Source: Pseudomonas sp. EpS/L25 (lineage in GTDB: Bacteria > Pseudomonadota > Gammaproteobacteria > Pseudomonadales > Pseudomonadaceae). From it: a DNA stretch of 64,000 nt. Position 1 is the stretch's first letter, and each line of letters opens with the position of its first letter. Under the pieces are notes generated by a model that was given only the letters and a program-made list of their open reading frames with translations, had not been told where the DNA came from and ran no database searches. Below, one piece after another: positions 16,422-26,088 of this stretch. Made by a program: the position numbers and the translations under genes. Location: assembly GCF_001512295.1 (NCBI RefSeq), contig NZ_LNUP01000013.1:2735-66734 (forward strand), written 5' to 3'.

Positions 16422-18167
16422 CTAAAGCGTCTTTTCCCCCTGGGCATGCTGCTCCCACAGGCGCCGGTAGTGCCCGTCGGGCCGCTGCAGCAAGGCCTCG
16501 TGACTGCCCTCCTCCACCTTGCGGCCATCACGCAGCACCAGGATGCGGTCGGCATGGCGGATGGTGGACAACCGGTGCGCCACCACGATCAGGGTGACCT
16601 GGCCACGCAACTCGTCCAGCGCCCCCTGCAGCCGCGCCTCGGTGGCGCTGTCGATGCTGGCGGTGGCCTCGTCCAGCAGCAATACCTTGGGCTCGCGCAG
16701 CAGCGCCCGGGCCAGCGCCAGCAGTTGCCGCTCGCCAGTGGACAGGGTGAAGCCGCGCTCGCCCAGCAGGGTGTCCAGGCCCTCGGGCAGGCGCGCTACC
16801 AGGTCATCCAGGTGGGCGGCGGCCAGGGCTTCGCCCAGGCGCGCATCCGGCACCTGGCTACCGAGCAGCAGGTTGTCCCTCAGGCTGCTGGAGCGGATGA
16901 AGGGCTCCTGGGGCACACTGGCCAGGGCCGCGCCCAGCACTTCCGGAGTCAGGCTGCCCAGTTCGCGGCCGTCCAGGCAGAGGTGGCCGCCGGTGACCGG
17001 CTGCAGTCCGGCGAGCAGGTCGAGCAGCGTCGACTTGCCGCTGCCGGTGGGGCCGACGATGCCGAGAAAGGTGCCCGGAGGGATGTCCAGGTCGATGCCG
17101 TGCAGGGTGTCGTGCCCGGCGCCGGCATGGCGGAAGCGCACGGCGTCGAGGTGGAAGTGCGCGGTCGCGATGGGGCGGTCATCTTCGCCGCTCAGTGCCG
17201 GCTTCTCTTCCAGCAGGTGCAGCAACCGGGTGCCGGCCACCGAGGCCTGCTGGAACAGGTTGAATCTCTGGGTGATGTCCATCAGCGGCTCGGTGACCCG
17301 GCCCAGGTAGGTGACGAAGGCATAGAGCACGCCGATCTGGGCACCGCCCTCCAGGTGCCCCAGGCCATAGACCAGCAGCAGTACCGCCAGCACCGCCACG
17401 CTCACCAGGTCCAGTGCCGAGCGCAGCAGCAGCCCGGACACGCGGATGGTGCGCATGCGCGCGCCGTATTGCGCCTGGTTGAGCCGCTGGAAATCCTGGC
17501 GGAAGCGTTCGGTCTGGTTGAAGGCCTGCAGCAGGCCCATGCCACCGATGGCCTCGCCCAGCCGCGCGCTCTGCTCGGCGCGCAGCATCCGTACCTCCAT
17601 GGCCGCCGCACCACTGTATCTCTGGTAGGCCCAGACGATCAGCATGGCCGCCGGGATCAGCAGCACGGCAATGGCCATCAGCCGCACGTCGAGCAGCGCC
17701 ATGGCCACCAGGATGCCGATCAGCAGCACGATATTGCCGACCATGTTGCCGAGAAAGGCCACATAGAGTTCGCGCAGGGCATCGGTGTCGTTGGTGACCC
17801 GCGCCACCAGTTCGCCGGTGGCGGTACGGTCATGGAAGCTCTGTGGCAGGCTGAGCACGTGACGGAACAGGCGGCGCCGCTGCAAGAGCACCACGTCCAT
17901 GGCGATCTCGGCGAATCTCAGCGATTGCAGGTAGCGACCGTAGGCGGCCAGGCCCTGGGAGACCACATAGGCCGCCACCAGGCCCACCAGTGGCCAGAGG
18001 CGCAGGTCGTGGGGCACCAGGTAGTTGTCCAGGTAGTACTTGGTCAACCAGGGTCCCAGCACATCGAACAGCGTGGCCACCACCAGGATCGCCAGGGTAC
18101 CGGCCAGCTTGCGCGGGTTGGCCAGCACCGGCTTGAGCAGCAGCGAGAGGACGCGCGTCCTGGTCAT
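16422..18167 (-). CDS. mdlB: ABC exporter subunit MdlB/SmdB-like (fused TMD-NBD)
   Basis: A 581-residue half-transporter. Six membrane helices lie in residues 20-310 and an ATPase domain in about 335-575. Walker A is GPTGSGKST, the signature is LSTGERQLLALARALL (Thr-Gly-Glu in place of the usual Gly-Gly-Gln), and Walker B is VLLLDEATASID with the catalytic glutamate intact. It overlaps the upstream subunit by ATGA, so the two subunits are made together as a heterodimer. Related E. coli MdlAB and SmdAB are multidrug-type exporters; the substrate here is unknown. Confidence 0.85.
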   Translation of the reverse strand: MTRTRVLSLLLKPVLANPRKLAGTLAILVVATLFDVLGPWLTKYYLDNYLVPHDLRLWPLVGLVAAYVVSQGLAAYGRYLQSLRFAEIAMDVVLLQRRRLFRHVLSLPQSFHDRTATGELVARVTNDTDALRELYVAFLGNMVGNIVLLIGILVAMALLDVRLMAIAVLLIPAAMLIVWAYQRYSGAAAMEVRMLRAEQSARLGEAIGGMGLLQAFNQTERFRQDFQRLNQAQYGARMRTIRVSGLLLRSALDLVSVAVLAVLLLVYGLGHLEGGAQIGVLYAFVTYLGRVTEPLMDITQRFNLFQQASVAGTRLLHLLEEKPALSGEDDRPIATAHFHLDAVRFRHAGAGHDTLHGIDLDIPPGTFLGIVGPTGSGKSTLLDLLAGLQPVTGGHLCLDGRELGSLTPEVLGAALASVPQEPFIRSSSLRDNLLLGSQVPDARLGEALAAAHLDDLVARLPEGLDTLLGERGFTLSTGERQLLALARALLREPKVLLLDEATASIDSATEARLQGALDELRGQVTLIVVAHRLSTIRHADRILVLRDGRKVEEGSHEALLQRPDGHYRRLWEQHAQGEKTL

Positions 18168-19897
18168 TGGCTGGCCTCCTCCGCCTGCTGCAGATTCCAG
18201 AGGCGAGCATAGAGCCCACCCGCGGCGAGCAGCTCGGCATGGCGCCCCCGCTCCACCAGGCTGCCCTGGTCGAGGACGATGATCTCATCGGCCTGCTGCA
18301 CCGCCGAGAGGCGGTGGCTGACGATCAGGGTGGTCCGTCCCTGCAACTGCGCCAGGGTACGCAGCAGCCGCGCCTCGGTAGCGGTATCCACCGCCGAGAG
18401 GGTGTCATCCAGCAGCAGGATGGGCGCCGGCGACAGCAGCGCCCGGGCCAGGGCCACCCGCTGGCGCTGGCCACCCGAAAGGGTCAGGCCGCGCTCCCCC
18501 ACCGGCGTATCCAACCCTTTCGGCAGGGCCGCCAGATCGGTGCCGAAGGCGGCGGCATCCAGGGCTTCGCGGATCTCCCCGGCGGTGGCGTCCGGGCGAC
18601 TGAGGGCGACGTTCTCGCCCAGGGTGCGGGCGAACAGGAAGGGATCCTGGGGCACATAGGCGAACTGGGCACGCAGGTCGCCCAGCCGATAGTCCTCCAA
18701 CGGCACCCCGCCCAGGCGGATGCAGCCCTGCTCCAGCGGAAACTGGCGCAACAGCAGGCGCAGCAGGGTGCTCTTGCCGCTGCCGGTGGCGCCGACGATG
18801 CCCAGGGTATCGCCCGCCGGCAGGTCGATGACCACGTCCTGCAAGGCCGGCTGGCGCGCCTGGGGATAGGTGAAGGCCGGGATGTAGACCGACAGATCGG
18901 CCTGGTCCGGCGGCGTCTGGGTGCCCTCGTCGCGAATGCGCTCGGTGACGGCGAACACCTCTTCCAGCCGGCGTGCCCCGGCCTCGCCGCGCTGCAGCAG
19001 ATTGAAGCACCAGCCGATGGCGAACATCGGCCAGATCAGCTGCACCAGATAGAGGCTGAAGCTGGTCAACTGACCCAGGGTGATGTGGCCGTCGAGATAG
19101 CGCCAGCTGCCCATGACCAGGGTCAGCAGGGTGGCGAGACTCAGGGCGACGAAGATGATCGGCTCATAGCGCGCCTCGGTGCGCTGCACCTGGTAGTCGG
19201 CCTTGGCCACGCTGCGGGCGCGGGCGTCGAAGTCGTCCAGCTCGGCTTCGATCAGGGCATGCTGGCGCAACATGCGCAAGCCGCTCAAGGCTTCCTGGGT
19301 GCGGTCGTTGAGGGCGGAAAAGCCGGCGAGCGCCAAGCCGAAGCGCTGCTGCACCCGCCGCGCCACGCGATAGAAACCCCAGGCCATGAAGGGAAAGGGC
19401 AACAGCGCCAGGGCGGCCAGGGGCGCGTCGATGCCGATGAACATGGCCAGCAGCACCAGCAACAGGGTCAGCATGCCGTCGAAACTGGCCAGCACCCCTT
19501 CGCCGGCGGCGGTCTCCACGGCGTCGATGTCCTGGGTGGCGCGGGCCAGCAGGTCACCGGTGCGACTGGACTGGAAGAAACCGGGGTCCAGCCGCGCCAG
19601 CTTGGCGAAGAAGGCATCGCGCAGCTCCACACCGACCTGGTAGGAGGTGCCGAACAGGCGCACCCGCCATTGATAGCGGAGTACATAGAGGCCGCAGCCG
19701 ACCGCCACGATCAGGGCGACGCGCCAGAGCAGGCCGGTCTGATCCAGCTCGCCGGCGCGCAGGGCGTCGATGGCCTTGCCGATCCACCAGGGCAGCGTCA
19801 GGTTGAGCAGGCCGACACCCAACAGACAGAGGATGGCGGTCCCGTAGGCACGCCGTTGGCGGAGGAAGAAATCACGCAACAACCGCCACAACGCCAT
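18164..19897 (-). CDS. mdlA: ABC exporter subunit MdlA/SmdA-like (fused TMD-NBD)
   Basis: A 577-residue half-transporter starting MALWRLLRDFFLRQRR, with six membrane helices (about 15-300) and an ATPase domain (about 325-570). Walker A is GATGSGKST and the signature is a canonical LSGGQRQRVALARALL, but Walker B is ILLLDDTLSAVD: aspartate replaces the catalytic glutamate. With the odd signature of its partner this makes one complete and one degenerate ATP site, the usual pattern of heterodimeric exporters. The ATG at 19897 was chosen because earlier codons lack a ribosome site and family members begin at this position. Confidence 0.85.
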   Translation of the reverse strand: MALWRLLRDFFLRQRRAYGTAILCLLGVGLLNLTLPWWIGKAIDALRAGELDQTGLLWRVALIVAVGCGLYVLRYQWRVRLFGTSYQVGVELRDAFFAKLARLDPGFFQSSRTGDLLARATQDIDAVETAAGEGVLASFDGMLTLLLVLLAMFIGIDAPLAALALLPFPFMAWGFYRVARRVQQRFGLALAGFSALNDRTQEALSGLRMLRQHALIEAELDDFDARARSVAKADYQVQRTEARYEPIIFVALSLATLLTLVMGSWRYLDGHITLGQLTSFSLYLVQLIWPMFAIGWCFNLLQRGEAGARRLEEVFAVTERIRDEGTQTPPDQADLSVYIPAFTYPQARQPALQDVVIDLPAGDTLGIVGATGSGKSTLLRLLLRQFPLEQGCIRLGGVPLEDYRLGDLRAQFAYVPQDPFLFARTLGENVALSRPDATAGEIREALDAAAFGTDLAALPKGLDTPVGERGLTLSGGQRQRVALARALLSPAPILLLDDTLSAVDTATEARLLRTLAQLQGRTTLIVSHRLSAVQQADEIIVLDQGSLVERGRHAELLAAGGLYARLWNLQQAEEASQ

Positions 19898-20076
19898 AGA
19901 ACCGCCTTTCCCGAGCAAAGCTGCAGTATATCGGCTACCCAACCGGCCGCGGAGTTCCTTCGTCCCGCGCCGGGTCCCATGTCAACGGGTGGCGCGGGGC
20001 GCAAGGTCGTTGTAGGGTGCCACTCCCTGCGCCGCCCGGCCGCTGCGCCTCCTTTCCTTTTGCTAGGCTGACGTCC

Positions 20077-20874
20077 ATGACCCTCGAACCCCAACGTCCC
20101 GTCGTCCTCTGCCTGTCCGGCCACGATCCGAGTGGCGGTGCCGGCCTGCAGGCCGACATCGAAGCCCTGCTCGCCCAGGGCTGCCACGCGGCCCCGGCGG
20201 TCACTGCCCTGACCGTGCAGGACACCGTCGACGTCCAGGATTTCCGGGTGCTGGATCGCGAATGGGTACTGGCCCAGGCCCGGGCGATCATCGCCGACCT
20301 GCCGGTGGCGGCGGTCAAGCTGGGCATGCTCGGTTCGGTGGAGATGGTCGAGACGGTGCTGGAAATCATGGAAGCCCTGCCTGGCGTACCCCTGGTCTGC
20401 GACCCGGTGCTGCGTGCCGGCGGCGGTGGCACCCTGGGCAAAGACGAGGTCGGCTACGCCATCCGCGAGCGGCTGCTGCCGCGCGCCACCATCGCCACCC
20501 CCAATCTGCCGGAGGCACGCATCCTCGCCGAGCTGCCCGACGGTACCCCGGAGCAATGCGCCGAGCGCCTGCTGCCGTTGTGCGCCCATCTGCTGATCAC
20601 CGGCGGCCATGGCGAAGAACACGAGGTGCACAACCGTCTCTACGACCGCGACGGGCGTTGCGAGACCCACGTCTGCCAACGCCTGCCCGGCAGCTACCAC
20701 GGCTCCGGCTGTACCCTGGCCAGCACCCTGGCCGGCCGCCTGGCCCTGGGCGAAGCCCTGCCCAGCGCCGTGCGCAGCGCCCTGGACTACACCTGGCGTA
20801 CCCTGAGGGACGCCGAGCGTCCCGGGCGTGGCCAGTACGTGCCGCGTCGCCTGCCGCTGGATTTCTGCTCATGA
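20077..20874 (+). CDS. thiD: hydroxymethylpyrimidine/phosphomethylpyrimidine kinase
   Basis: A 265-residue ribokinase-fold kinase that phosphorylates HMP and HMP-P in thiamine biosynthesis. It shows [20 protein letters not shown] at residues 11-30, the [11 protein letters not shown] phosphate loop, and the catalytic [12 protein letters not shown] with GSGC. The ATG at 20077 lies where the family starts; the codons before it belong to the intergenic region. Its stop overlaps the thiE start (ATGA), so ThiD and ThiE are translationally coupled. No TPP riboswitch is visible upstream in the 180 bp gap. Confidence 0.92.
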   Translation: MTLEPQRPVVLCLSGHDPSGGAGLQADIEALLAQGCHAAPAVTALTVQDTVDVQDFRVLDREWVLAQARAIIADLPVAAVKLGMLGSVEMVETVLEIMEALPGVPLVCDPVLRAGGGGTLGKDEVGYAIRERLLPRATIATPNLPEARILAELPDGTPEQCAERLLPLCAHLLITGGHGEEHEVHNRLYDRDGRCETHVCQRLPGSYHGSGCTLASTLAGRLALGEALPSAVRSALDYTWRTLRDAERPGRGQYVPRRLPLDFCS

Positions 20875-21500
20875 GTTCATTGCGCGGCCTCTACGCCATC
20901 ACCGACAGCGCCCTGCTCGCCGAGGGTCGCCTGCTGCCCTACGTCGAAGCCGCCCTGCAAGGCGGCGCCCGGCTGGTGCAATACCGCGACAAGTCGCAGG
21001 ACGCCAGTCGCCGTCATGACGATGCCGCGGCGCTTGCCGAACTCTGCCGGCAGCACCATGCCCACCTGATCATCAATGACGACCTCGCCCTGGCCCGCCA
21101 GCTGGGCGTCGGCCTGCACCTCGGCCAGGAAGACGGCTCCCTGGCCGCGGCCCGCGCCGACCTGGGTGTGGACGCCATCATCGGCGGCACCTGTCACGCC
21201 AGCCTGGAACTGGCCGAGGCCGCGGCCCAGGCTGGCGTCAGCTACCTGGCCTTCGGCCGCTTCTTCGCCTCCAGCACCAAGCCGAATGCCCCACCGGCGC
21301 CCCGGGAATTGCTCGACCAGGCGCGTAGCCGCTTCGCCCTGCCCGTCTGCGCCATCGGCGGCGTCACCCTGGACAACGCTCCGCGCCTGCTCGACCACGG
21401 CGTCGACCTGCTCGCCGTCGTCCACAGTCTGTTTTCCGCCGCCAGCGCGGGCGAGGTGGAGCGCCGTGCGCGCGCCTTCGCCCGGTTGTTCGCGGCCTGA
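20871..21500 (+). CDS. thiE: thiamine-phosphate synthase
   Basis: A 209-residue TIM-barrel enzyme that joins HMP-PP and thiazole phosphate into thiamine monophosphate. Motifs seen are LVQYRDKS for the pyrophosphate site, LIINDD with the metal aspartates, [10 protein letters not shown], and the C-terminal CAIGGVT and HGVDLLAVV phosphate-binding strands. It overlaps thiD by four bases and is followed after 20 bases by hemL with a strong AAGGAG site, so the three genes probably form one transcript. Confidence 0.92.
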   Translation: MSSLRGLYAITDSALLAEGRLLPYVEAALQGGARLVQYRDKSQDASRRHDDAAALAELCRQHHAHLIINDDLALARQLGVGLHLGQEDGSLAAARADLGVDAIIGGTCHASLELAEAAAQAGVSYLAFGRFFASSTKPNAPPAPRELLDQARSRFALPVCAIGGVTLDNAPRLLDHGVDLLAVVHSLFSAASAGEVERRARAFARLFAA

Positions 21501-21520
21501 TCCCGCTCAAGGAGACCCCT

Positions 21521-22807
21521 ATGTCCCGCTCCGCGCAACTCTTCGACCAAGCCCAGCGCCACATCCCCGGTGGCGTCAACTCACCGGTTCGTGCCTTCAA
21601 GAGCGTCGGCGGCACGCCGCTGTTCTTCAAGCACGCCCAGGGCGCCTACATCGTCGACGAGGATGACAGGCGCTACGTCGACTACGTCGGCTCCTGGGGG
21701 CCGATGATCCTCGGCCACAGCCACCCCGACGTGCTCGACGCCGTGCGTCGCCAGCTGGAGCACGGCCTTTCCTACGGCGCCCCCACCGCCCTGGAAACCA
21801 CCATGGCCGACCTCATCTGCGAGATCGTGCCGTCCATGGAAATGGTGCGCATGGTCAGCTCCGGCACCGAGGCCACCATGAGCGCCATCCGCCTGGCGCG
21901 TGGCTACACCGGGCGCGACACCATCATCAAGTTCGAGGGCTGCTACCACGGCCACTCCGACAGCCTGCTGGTCAAGGCCGGCTCCGGCGCCCTGACCCTG
22001 GGCGTGCCCAGCTCCCCGGGCGTCCCGGCGGCCTTCGCCCAGCACACCCTGACCCTGGCCTACAACGACCTGGCCGAGGTGGAAGAGACCCTGGCCAAGG
22101 TCGGCGACCGGATCGCCTGCATCATCGTCGAGCCGGTGGCCGGCAACATGAATTGCGTACCGCCTGCGCCGGGCTTCCTGGAAGGCTTGCGCCGCCTCTG
22201 CGACCAGTACGGCGCCGTATTGATCTTCGACGAGGTCATGACCGGCTTCCGCGTCGCCCTGGGCGGTGCCCAGGCGCACTACGGCATCCGCCCGGATCTC
22301 ACCACCTTCGGCAAGATCGTCGGCGGCGGCATGCCGGTGGGCTGCTTCGGTGGCAAGCGCGAGATCATGGAAAAGATCGCCCCGCTCGGCCCGGTCTACC
22401 AGGCCGGTACCCTCTCGGGCAATCCGCTGGCCATGGCCGCCGGCCTGACCACCCTGCAGCTGATCCGCCGCCCGGGCTTCCACGCCGAGCTGACCGACTA
22501 CACCACGCGAATGCTGCAGGGCCTGCAGGATCGCGCCGATGCCGCCGGCGTGCCCTTCGTCACCACCCAGGCGGGCGGCATGTTCGGTCTCTACTTCAGC
22601 GGCGCCGAAGACATCGTCACCTTCAGCGACGTCATGGCCAGCGACAGCGACAGGTTCAAGCGCTTTTTCCACCTGATGCTGGATGGCGGCGTGTACCTGG
22701 CACCCAGTGCCTTCGAGGCCGGCTTCACCTCCATTGCCCATGGCGACGAAGAGCTGCGCATCACCCTGGATGCGGCCGAGCGTGCCTTCGCCACCTTCAA
22801 GGACTAG
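21521..22807 (+). CDS. hemL: glutamate-1-semialdehyde 2,1-aminomutase
   Basis: A 428-residue PLP enzyme that makes 5-aminolevulinate in the C5 haem pathway. It has the [14 protein letters not shown] segment, the gating loop region [25 protein letters not shown] with the PLP-binding aspartate, and Lys265 in [10 protein letters not shown] as the Schiff-base lysine. The ATG follows an AAGGAG nine bases upstream. Its stop codon TAG (22805-22807) abuts the left end of an inverted-repeat element, so the native 3' flank seems to have been replaced or displaced. Confidence 0.95.
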   Translation: MSRSAQLFDQAQRHIPGGVNSPVRAFKSVGGTPLFFKHAQGAYIVDEDDRRYVDYVGSWGPMILGHSHPDVLDAVRRQLEHGLSYGAPTALETTMADLICEIVPSMEMVRMVSSGTEATMSAIRLARGYTGRDTIIKFEGCYHGHSDSLLVKAGSGALTLGVPSSPGVPAAFAQHTLTLAYNDLAEVEETLAKVGDRIACIIVEPVAGNMNCVPPAPGFLEGLRRLCDQYGAVLIFDEVMTGFRVALGGAQAHYGIRPDLTTFGKIVGGGMPVGCFGGKREIMEKIAPLGPVYQAGTLSGNPLAMAAGLTTLQLIRRPGFHAELTDYTTRMLQGLQDRADAAGVPFVTTQAGGMFGLYFSGAEDIVTFSDVMASDSDRFKRFFHLMLDGGVYLAPSAFEAGFTSIAHGDEELRITLDAAERAFATFKD

Positions 22808-22981
22808 TGTGGTGTTTCAGACGTTCGCGCAAGAATTGGCGAGTGATTTTTGGGCGGTTCGGCGTTCCGACTGGGCTAGGCGCCGCGACGAGTCATAGCA
22901 GGGCCATGGCGAGGAGTGGCAACAACGCCCGGGGGAAAAAGCGCCGCCAAAATTGTGCAGGTAATTTCTGAAACACCACAC
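22807..22981. mobile_element. MITE-like inverted-repeat element, copy 1 (175 bp)
   Basis: Perfect 15-bp terminal inverted repeats, GTGTGGTGTTTCAGA and its complement, bound a 175-bp non-coding segment. Weaker complementarity continues inward for about 35 bases (AAGAATTGGCG...TTTTT against CAATTTTGGCG...TTTTT), so the whole unit could fold back. It begins at the last base of the hemL stop codon. A second copy lies at 23881-24006. No transposase is encoded, and none with matching ends is in the window. Confidence 0.7.
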
Positions 22982-23181
22982 CAGGTACCATCCGTCTCGG
23001 TTGCGGAACCTCTGTGCCCCGCCGGCCTCCCAGTTAGTTGAGAGGTCGGCGTCACAGATGAAAAAGTTCCACCGCAACGCGTAAAGGTTTTGAAAGCGTG
23101 CGGCGGCTTGACCCATAATGAGACGTCGGCGCGTTTCGCCGGCCGGGTTCCTAGAACCTGCCTCGATTGTGGAGGCGCTTC

Positions 23182-23727
23182 ATGCACCGCGCTGGTCGTA
23201 TCCTCTGCGCAGCCTTGTTCTTGCTGCCCCTGGCCTCCTGGGCCGGTGGCAACTCCCTGCTCGTCCCCAGCACCAGCCGGTGCAACCTGAATCTGGCCAA
23301 CGAAGCCTTGGCGCAGGCGATCGCCCGTTGCCAACAGATCGCCCATGACGGAGACGCCCAGGCGCAGTATGAGCTCGGTGACTTCTACTACGAAGGCAAG
23401 CAAACGCCCAAGGATCTCAACCAGGCCCGCCAGTGGTTCGAACAGGCGTCGCTCAAGGGCAACGCCGATGCGCAGAATCGACTCGGCAACATGTTCTTCC
23501 GTGGCGAAGGCGTGCCGCCCAACAACATCCAGGCCTACATCGTGCTGAAGATGGCCGCCATCAATGGCAACGACGAAGCCATGGACACCGCCGATCTGGT
23601 CAGCGCCCAGATGCGTCGCGACGAACTGGAGATGGCCACCCAGGTGCTCGGCCAGATCTTCCGCGACTACCTGCAGGACATGCAGACCGCCGGCAACCTG
23701 AATCCCTTCCAGCCGCCGCAGAACTGA
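23182..23727 (+). CDS. periplasmic Sel1-like repeat protein
   Basis: A 181-residue protein with a signal peptide (residues 1-21, cut after LASWA) and two Sel1-type repeats at about 57-130 with the usual A-x-x-x-LG-x-x-Y/F pattern (QAQYELGDFYYEGKQ and DAQNRLGNMFFRGEG). A conserved C-terminal helical part follows. Sel1 proteins are protein-binding adaptors; the function of this Pseudomonas member is not known. The ATG at 23182 has GGAGG seven bases upstream. Its neighbours are the two inverted-repeat elements, one on each side. Confidence 0.82.
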   Translation: MHRAGRILCAALFLLPLASWAGGNSLLVPSTSRCNLNLANEALAQAIARCQQIAHDGDAQAQYELGDFYYEGKQTPKDLNQARQWFEQASLKGNADAQNRLGNMFFRGEGVPPNNIQAYIVLKMAAINGNDEAMDTADLVSAQMRRDELEMATQVLGQIFRDYLQDMQTAGNLNPFQPPQN

Positions 23728-23829
23728 TCCGGCGGACGGACAGAACCTCTTCAACGTCTCGCGAGCTAGAGACGAACCAGGCGCAACGACCAACGGGAGT
23801 AGCAGCCAACGGCTGGCCCACAGCCCGGC

Positions 23830-24072
23830 CCCGCGCTCGGGTTTACCAAAAGTAAATGAGCATTGCGACGGGGCCGCCTAGCGTGGTGTTTCGGAAGTTC
23901 GCGCAAGAATTGGCGAGTGATTTTTGGCAACGCCGCCCAGACGGTCCGCCGCTATGGCCGAACAAGCACCGCCAAAATCGTGTAGTTAACTTCTGAAACA
24001 CCACACGAGGTAGGGCTGGCGACCCAGGCCATTCAACGCCGTTTGGCCGACGCGCAGCAGACTCTGGACAGG
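23830..24072 (-). repeat. 3'-flank repeat B, copy 1 (interrupted)
   Basis: The right part (24007-24072) matches 30314-30375 closely, including GCCGTTTGGCCGACGCGCAG. The left part (23830-23880) matches 30259-30310 with a few changes and holds the near-palindrome TTTACCAAAAGTAAA. Between them is the 126-bp MITE-like element. Read on the minus strand the repeat starts three bases after the DUF1820 stop codon. Confidence 0.65.
23881..24006. mobile_element. MITE-like inverted-repeat element, copy 2 (126 bp)
   Basis: The ends are GCGTGGTGTTTCGGA on the left, with two changes from copy 1, and TCTGAAACACCACAC on the right, identical to copy 1. The first 30 bases inside the left end and the last 25 inside the right end match copy 1, while the middle differs and is about 50 bp shorter. 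It splits repeat B, and comparison with the intact B copy at 30259-30375 suggests it inserted there with about two bases (AG) on both sides. Confidence 0.68.
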
Positions 24073-24075
24073 TTC

Positions 24076-24411
24076 TCAGGGCTTGTCGGGCATCGGCATG
24101 GGAAACGGCATGACGTTGGTGCCGCCCTTGGCCTCGCTGATCTTGGGCTGGCCCAGGCGCTCCACCTCGTCGATGCGGATGATCGAATGCATCGGCACGA
24201 AGCTGCGCACCACTCCTTCGAATTGCGCCTTCAGCTTCTCTTCGCTCGGGTCCACCACCACCTGGGTACGCTCGCCGAACACCAGCTCCTCGATCTCCAG
24301 GAAGCCCCAGAGATCGCTCTGGAAGATTTGCTTGGCATAGATCTCGAAGACCTGCCCCTGGTTGACGAAGATGACCTTGTAGATGGCCGGCTTGCTGGTG
24401 GATGAGCTCAT
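24076..24411 (-). CDS. DUF1820 family protein
   Basis: A 111-residue soluble protein matching DUF1820, a small family conserved next to miaB in Pseudomonas. It begins [20 protein letters not shown], has the conserved [23 protein letters not shown] stretch over about residues 25-50, and ends in a proline/methionine-rich tail. No catalytic motif is visible and no function is established. The ATG at 24411 was preferred to one four codons earlier because family members start with the short Ser/Thr leader. It is divergent from miaB. Confidence 0.75.
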   Translation of the reverse strand: MSSSTSKPAIYKVIFVNQGQVFEIYAKQIFQSDLWGFLEIEELVFGERTQVVVDPSEEKLKAQFEGVVRSFVPMHSIIRIDEVERLGQPKISEAKGGTNVMPFPMPMPDKP

Positions 24412-24574
24412 GGACGGGTGCAAGATTCACTGATGAAAAGGGCGGCGAGCATAGCATGGGCCTGCCCGGACGACAGCTGGGGCGACCCGCTGTCGCGTCC
24501 CTCCCCCAGAGCCAGGCCGGCCGGTGCGGCGGCAAGCCCTCCCGGCGGCTCTTCCCCGCTCGGAAGGCCATCAC

Positions 24575-24580
24575 TATAAT
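24575..24580 (+). promoter_or_regulatory. -10 hexamer of a probable miaB promoter
   Basis: A perfect TATAAT lies 35 bases before the miaB ATG. The region 17 bases upstream is GC-rich with no clear -35 box, so the promoter may need an activator or be weak. Confidence 0.4.
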
Positions 24581-24614
24581 GCGCGGTCCACTCGCTACCG
24601 ACTCCTCGCCGCGC

Positions 24615-25988
24615 ATGTCCAAGAAGCTCTATATCGAAACCCATGGCTGCCAGATGAACGAATACGATTCGTCGCGCATGGTCGACCTGCTCGGCGAGCG
24701 CGAGCCCCTGGAAGTCACCCAGAATCCGGCCGAGGCCGACGTCATCCTGCTCAACACCTGCTCGATCCGCGAGAAGGCGCAGGAGAAGGTGTTCTCCCAA
24801 CTCGGTCGCTGGCGCGAACTCAAGCTGGAGAATCCCGACCTGGTGATCGGCGTCGGCGGTTGCGTGGCGAGCCAGGAAGGCGCCGCCATCCGTGACCGCG
24901 CGCCCTATGTCGACGTGGTCTTCGGGCCCCAGACCCTGCATCGGCTGCCGGAGATGATCGACGCTGCGCGTACCACTCGCGCGCCCCAGGTGGACATCTC
25001 CTTCCCCGAGATCGAGAAGTTCGACCGCCTGCCCGAGCCGCGCATCGACGGCCCCAGCGCCTTCGTCTCCATCATGGAAGGCTGCAGCAAGTACTGCACC
25101 TTCTGCGTAGTCCCCTACACCCGCGGCGAGGAAGTCAGCCGGCCACTGGACGACGTCCTGGCCGAGATCATCCACCTCGCCGAGCATGGCGTGCGCGAGG
25201 TGACCCTGCTGGGCCAGAACGTGAATGGCTATCGCGGAACCACCGGCGACGGCCGCATCGCCGACTTCGCCGAGCTGCTCTACGTGGTGGCAGCGGTGGA
25301 CGGCATCGACCGCATCCGCTACACCACTTCGCACCCGCTGGAATTCTCCGACGCCCTGATCCAGGCCCACGCCGAGATCCCGGAGCTGGTTAAGTTCGTC
25401 CACCTGCCGGTACAGGCCGGTTCGGATCGCATCCTGGCGGCCATGAAGCGCAACCACACGGCGCTGGAATACAAGTCGCGCATTCGCAAGCTCAAGGCGG
25501 CGGTGCCCGACATCTGCATCAGCTCGGACTTCATCGTCGGCTTCCCGGGCGAGACCGAGAAGGACTTCGAACAGACCATGAAGCTGATCGAAGACGTCGG
25601 TTTCGACTTCTCCTTCTCCTTCATCTACAGCGCCCGTCCCGGCACCCCGGCGGCGGACCTGGTCGACGACACCCCTGATGAGATCAAGAAGCAGCGCCTG
25701 CAGATCCTGCAGACGCGCATCCACCAGCAGGGCTTCGAGATCAGCCGGCGCATGGCCGGCAGCGTCCAGGCCATCCTGGTCAGCGACTTCTCCAAACGCG
25801 ACCCGGGCATGCTGCAGGGCCGTACCGAGAACAACCGCATCGTCAACTTCCGTTGCAGCGATGCCAGTCTGATCGGCCAGTTCGTCCAGGTGCACATCGA
25901 CGAGGCCCTGCCGCACTCCCTGCGCGGCACCCTGCTGGCCCCCGTCGCCAGCGGTGCGCGTTCGCCGGTCGCCGCCGCGCTGGCCTGA
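24615..25988 (+). CDS. miaB: tRNA-2-methylthio-N6-dimethylallyladenosine synthase
   Basis: A 457-residue radical-SAM methylthiotransferase that adds the 2-methylthio group to i6A37 of tRNAs reading U-starting codons. The UPF0004 domain (about 1-125) carries three cysteines (HGCQMN, NTCSIR, GGCVAS) for one cluster, the radical-SAM domain has CSKYCTFC for the other, and a C-terminal TRAM domain starts near 385. The ATG at 24615 starts [15 protein letters not shown] as in relatives; an earlier in-frame ATG at 24579 would add a non-conserved leader. It begins the miaB-phoH-ybeY-ybeX-lnt series. Confidence 0.95.
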   Translation: MSKKLYIETHGCQMNEYDSSRMVDLLGEREPLEVTQNPAEADVILLNTCSIREKAQEKVFSQLGRWRELKLENPDLVIGVGGCVASQEGAAIRDRAPYVDVVFGPQTLHRLPEMIDAARTTRAPQVDISFPEIEKFDRLPEPRIDGPSAFVSIMEGCSKYCTFCVVPYTRGEEVSRPLDDVLAEIIHLAEHGVREVTLLGQNVNGYRGTTGDGRIADFAELLYVVAAVDGIDRIRYTTSHPLEFSDALIQAHAEIPELVKFVHLPVQAGSDRILAAMKRNHTALEYKSRIRKLKAAVPDICISSDFIVGFPGETEKDFEQTMKLIEDVGFDFSFSFIYSARPGTPAADLVDDTPDEIKKQRLQILQTRIHQQGFEISRRMAGSVQAILVSDFSKRDPGMLQGRTENNRIVNFRCSDASLIGQFVQVHIDEALPHSLRGTLLAPVASGARSPVAAALA

Positions 25989-26000
25989 TGGATGGTCACA

Positions 26001-26022
26001 CGCGCCCTTTGCCAAGGGCGCG
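26001..26022. other. perfect hairpin between miaB and phoH
   Basis: CGCGCCCTT and AAGGGCGCG form a 9-bp perfect stem around TGCC. There is no T-run, so it is not a classic terminator; it could shape mRNA processing or stability between miaB and phoH. Confidence 0.5.
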
Positions 26023-26088
26023 ACGCGGGTTACTCTCAATCCACGTCAAGTTTTCGTAAAGTCACTCCAAAGGGTCCCCCAGCTCACC

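Larger units (their letters stand above)
23728..24075. repeat. intergenic gap built from a 3'-flank repeat interrupted by an inverted-repeat element
   Basis: The gap holds one copy of a longer repeat (23830-24072) split by the MITE-like element at 23881-24006. The first 100 bases after the Sel1 gene hold nothing recognisable. The uninterrupted form of the longer repeat is at 30259-30375. In both places the repeat ends three bases beyond the stop codon of a minus-strand gene. Confidence 0.65.

Noticed and set aside
20000-20076. TPP riboswitch upstream of thiD-thiE
   Set aside because: No CUGAGA-like and ACCUGA-like conserved segments could be found in the gap.
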